Shown piece after piece: positions 62,808 to 64,000 of a stretch of 64,000 nucleotides of DNA. Under the pieces are notes generated by a model. It saw nothing but the letters and a program-made list of their open reading frames with translations. It did no database searches and was not told the DNA's origin. This stretch comes from Micromonospora sp. NBRC 110009. Lineage in GTDB: Bacteria; Actinomycetota; Actinomycetes; Mycobacteriales; Micromonosporaceae. A program made the translations under genes and the position numbers. The stretch lies in the NCBI RefSeq assembly GCF_030518795.1, contig NZ_CP130427.1:3100001-3164000 (forward strand). Reading direction: 5' to 3'. Each line of letters begins with the position of its first letter. The stretch's first letter is position 1.

Positions 62808-63062
62808 CAGCACCCCTCCTCCCGCGCGGCACCGCGGAGAATCCTTTGTGGCGAGCTACCGGGCGGCGGGCCCGCGCGGGACGCCGGTTCCGGTCTGGAC
62901 CCCTCGGTACCCGGGCTTTCCCGCGCTCACACATCTGTGATCGAAAACCTCGGACAACTAGCGGCATATGCCCCATCTGCCGGAAAAGTTCGGATGATTG
63001 CCCGGAACCTCCTCCCGAGCCGACGCCGTCATGGTCTGCTCTGAGGCGGAGAGGAGACCACT
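62808..63062. other. Divergent whiD-bldM regulatory region
   Basis: 255 bp containing both promoters. The central part (62935-63000) is AT-richer and includes the palindrome ggcatatgcc (62963-62972), which also occurs at 62367-62376. A strong GAGAGGAG ribosome site precedes bldM. No gene is seen in it. Confidence 0.55.
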
Positions 63063-63887
63063 GTGCGTAGCGTTCTCGTGTGCGTTCGGACACCACTCGC
63101 GGCCCAGCATCTGACCTCCGCGGCGGCGCGGCTCGGGCTGTCCGGCGTCCTGCGGACCGCCGTCTCCGATCCCGAGGTGATGTTGCGGCTCGCCGAGCGG
63201 CCGGTCGATGTGATCCTCGCCGACACCGCCCTCACCCGGCCGGACAGCGCGGGGTTCGTCCGCCGGGTGCTCGCCCGGGCGCCCCAGGCCGCCGTGGTGC
63301 TGCTCGGCACGGAGGAGTCCGAGGCGGCGGCCGCCACCATCAACGCCGGGGCGCGCGGGCTGATCCAGGGCGCGGACCACGACCTGACCAGCGCGGTGGC
63401 GAAGGCCCTGCTGCTGCTCGCCGCGCCCGGACGGGCCACCCGGAACCGGGTGACCGACCCGGCCCGGGACGCCGCCGCGGTCGGCGGACCGGTCCGGTCG
63501 GCCGCGCCCGGGCGCACCCCGAGCGGGTCGACGCCGGCCTGGCCGGCGGGGGCGGCGGAGGGGCCTGGCAACGCGCCGACCATGGTGCCGGTGCAACGCG
63601 GGGACGACCCGGCCGAACCGACGGCCGGTGAGCCGGAGCCGACGCCGGCGACCACTGCGCCGCGCGCGGGCTCCCGGGGCCCCCGCAGCGCGATCGGGCT
63701 CACCGAGCGTGAGCTCCAGGTGCTGCTCGGCATGGCCGAGGGGAAGAGCAACGCGGAGATCGGCCGGGAGCTGTTCGTCTCGGAGGACACGGTCAAGACG
63801 CACGCCCGGCGGCTCTTCCGCAAGTTGGGCGCCCGCGACCGGGCGCACGCGGTGGCCGCCGGCTTCCGTGCCGGCCTGGTCGCCTGA
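63063..63887 (+). CDS. bldM: BldM-like atypical response regulator
   Basis: This 274-aa protein has an N-terminal receiver-like domain (about 1-120), a long Pro/Ala/Gly-rich linker (about 121-205) and a LuxR-type helix-turn-helix (about 212-274). The DNA-binding part ('TERELQVLLGMAEGKSNAEI' and 'ELFVSEDTVKTHARRLFRKL') closely matches what I know of Streptomyces BldM. The receiver keeps Asp54, but the acidic pair after beta-1 is replaced (Val8, Arg9) and the switch Lys is missing ('LIQGAD'), so phosphorylation is unlikely. BldM controls aerial growth and sporulation genes. It diverges from whiD as in Streptomyces. Confidence 0.88.
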   Translation: MRSVLVCVRTPLAAQHLTSAAARLGLSGVLRTAVSDPEVMLRLAERPVDVILADTALTRPDSAGFVRRVLARAPQAAVVLLGTEESEAAAATINAGARGLIQGADHDLTSAVAKALLLLAAPGRATRNRVTDPARDAAAVGGPVRSAAPGRTPSGSTPAWPAGAAEGPGNAPTMVPVQRGDDPAEPTAGEPEPTPATTAPRAGSRGPRSAIGLTERELQVLLGMAEGKSNAEIGRELFVSEDTVKTHARRLFRKLGARDRAHAVAAGFRAGLVA

Positions 63888-63894
63888 GCGCCGG

Positions 63895-64000
63895 TCAGTC
63901 CCCGGCGGGGGTCTCGTCCTCGGTGCCCTCGGTCAGGGTGTCGTGCACGCCGTCGGCGTAGCCCCGGGCGTAGTCCCAGCTGACGTAGTGGTCCGGATCC
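63895..64000 (-). CDS. C-terminal end of a DUF5319-like protein, truncated by window edge
   Basis: Only 34 C-terminal codons are visible before the TGA at 63895-63897; they read DPDHYVSWDYARGYADGVHD and then an acidic Thr/Glu tail. The 'Y-V-[ST]-W-D-Y-x-R-G-[YF]-A-D' pattern fits the actinobacterial DUF5319 family, which also lies near guaB and sigD in mycobacteria. The function is unknown. It is convergent with bldM, with a 7-bp gap. Confidence 0.55.
   Translation of the reverse strand, partial: DPDHYVSWDYARGYADGVHDTLTEGTEDETPAGD

Overview
The window comes from a very GC-rich actinobacterium, most likely Micromonosporaceae (Micromonospora or a close relative). Supporting signs are GTG starts and 4-nt ATGA/GTGA gene overlaps throughout, a conservon (cvnA-D), a whiD-bldM divergent pair, start codons sitting 6-8 nt after a TAnnnT -10 box, and two copies of a GGGCCC-centred palindrome that I remember as common in Micromonospora. 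The genus is an inference. From rplM (18.7 kb) to the right edge, the conserved gene order matches the Mycobacterium tuberculosis Rv3412-Rv3443c core: rplM-rpsI-glmM, glmS, acpS, nnr, alr, tsaE, tsaB-rimI-tsaD, groES-groEL, whiB. Here that core is broken up by accessory blocks.

Layout. At 1-3.3 kb are the end of an ABC permease, a branched-chain-type binding lipoprotein and an intact IS5-family element. At 3.4-7.8 kb is the conservon cvnABCD. At 7.85-15.5 kb a five-gene minus-strand nitrate assimilation operon (nasA, a nasB-like flavoprotein, nirB, nirD, nnaR) sits behind a good GlnR-box candidate. It is followed by a methyltransferase, a MazEF-type toxin-antitoxin pair and narK (to 18.5 kb). 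At 18.7-21.1 kb are rplM-rpsI and glmM. At 21.1-25.4 kb an FtsX/MacB-type ABC system diverges from a PadR repressor. At 25.5-29.4 kb are a threonine-aldolase/aminotransferase pair and two tandem MmpS-like membrane proteins. At 29.8-38.7 kb are glmS, a DUF1023 hydrolase with a WXG100-like partner, acpS, nnr, alr, an alpha/beta hydrolase and tsaE.

At 38.7-41.6 kb are ung and an XRE/nucleotidyltransferase-like gene whose upstream palindrome is split by an intact ISL3 element. At 41.9-44.4 kb are tsaB-rimI-tsaD and a small unknown gene. At 44.4-47.9 kb is a heterodimeric ABC exporter in which the two subunits have lost complementary ATPase motifs, leaving one predicted catalytic site. At 47.9-53 kb are a DUF4142 protein and a ChvE/GguAB-like sugar importer with a leader peptide and two operator-like sites. 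At 53.2-57.4 kb are a YbaK deacylase, a methyltransferase carrying the repeated palindrome, and groES-groEL1 behind two CIRCE elements. At 57.5-64 kb are a membrane-anchored sulfite-oxidase-like molybdoenzyme, LtrA, an SDR with an upstream LysR gene, whiD, bldM and the end of a probable DUF5319 gene.

The clearest joint function is nitrogen: NarK imports nitrate, NasA with its flavoprotein reduces it to nitrite, NirBD reduces nitrite to ammonium, and NnaR plus GlnR probably control the set. The core block supplies cell-wall precursors (GlmS, GlmM, Alr), tRNA t6A (TsaB, TsaD, TsaE), metabolite repair (Nnr) and chaperones. No tRNA, rRNA or CRISPR array was found. I did not find an unmistakable new defence or biosynthetic system. 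The most unusual items are the asymmetric ABC exporter, the IS-split operator, the two in-frame intragenic palindromes and the leader peptide of the sugar importer.
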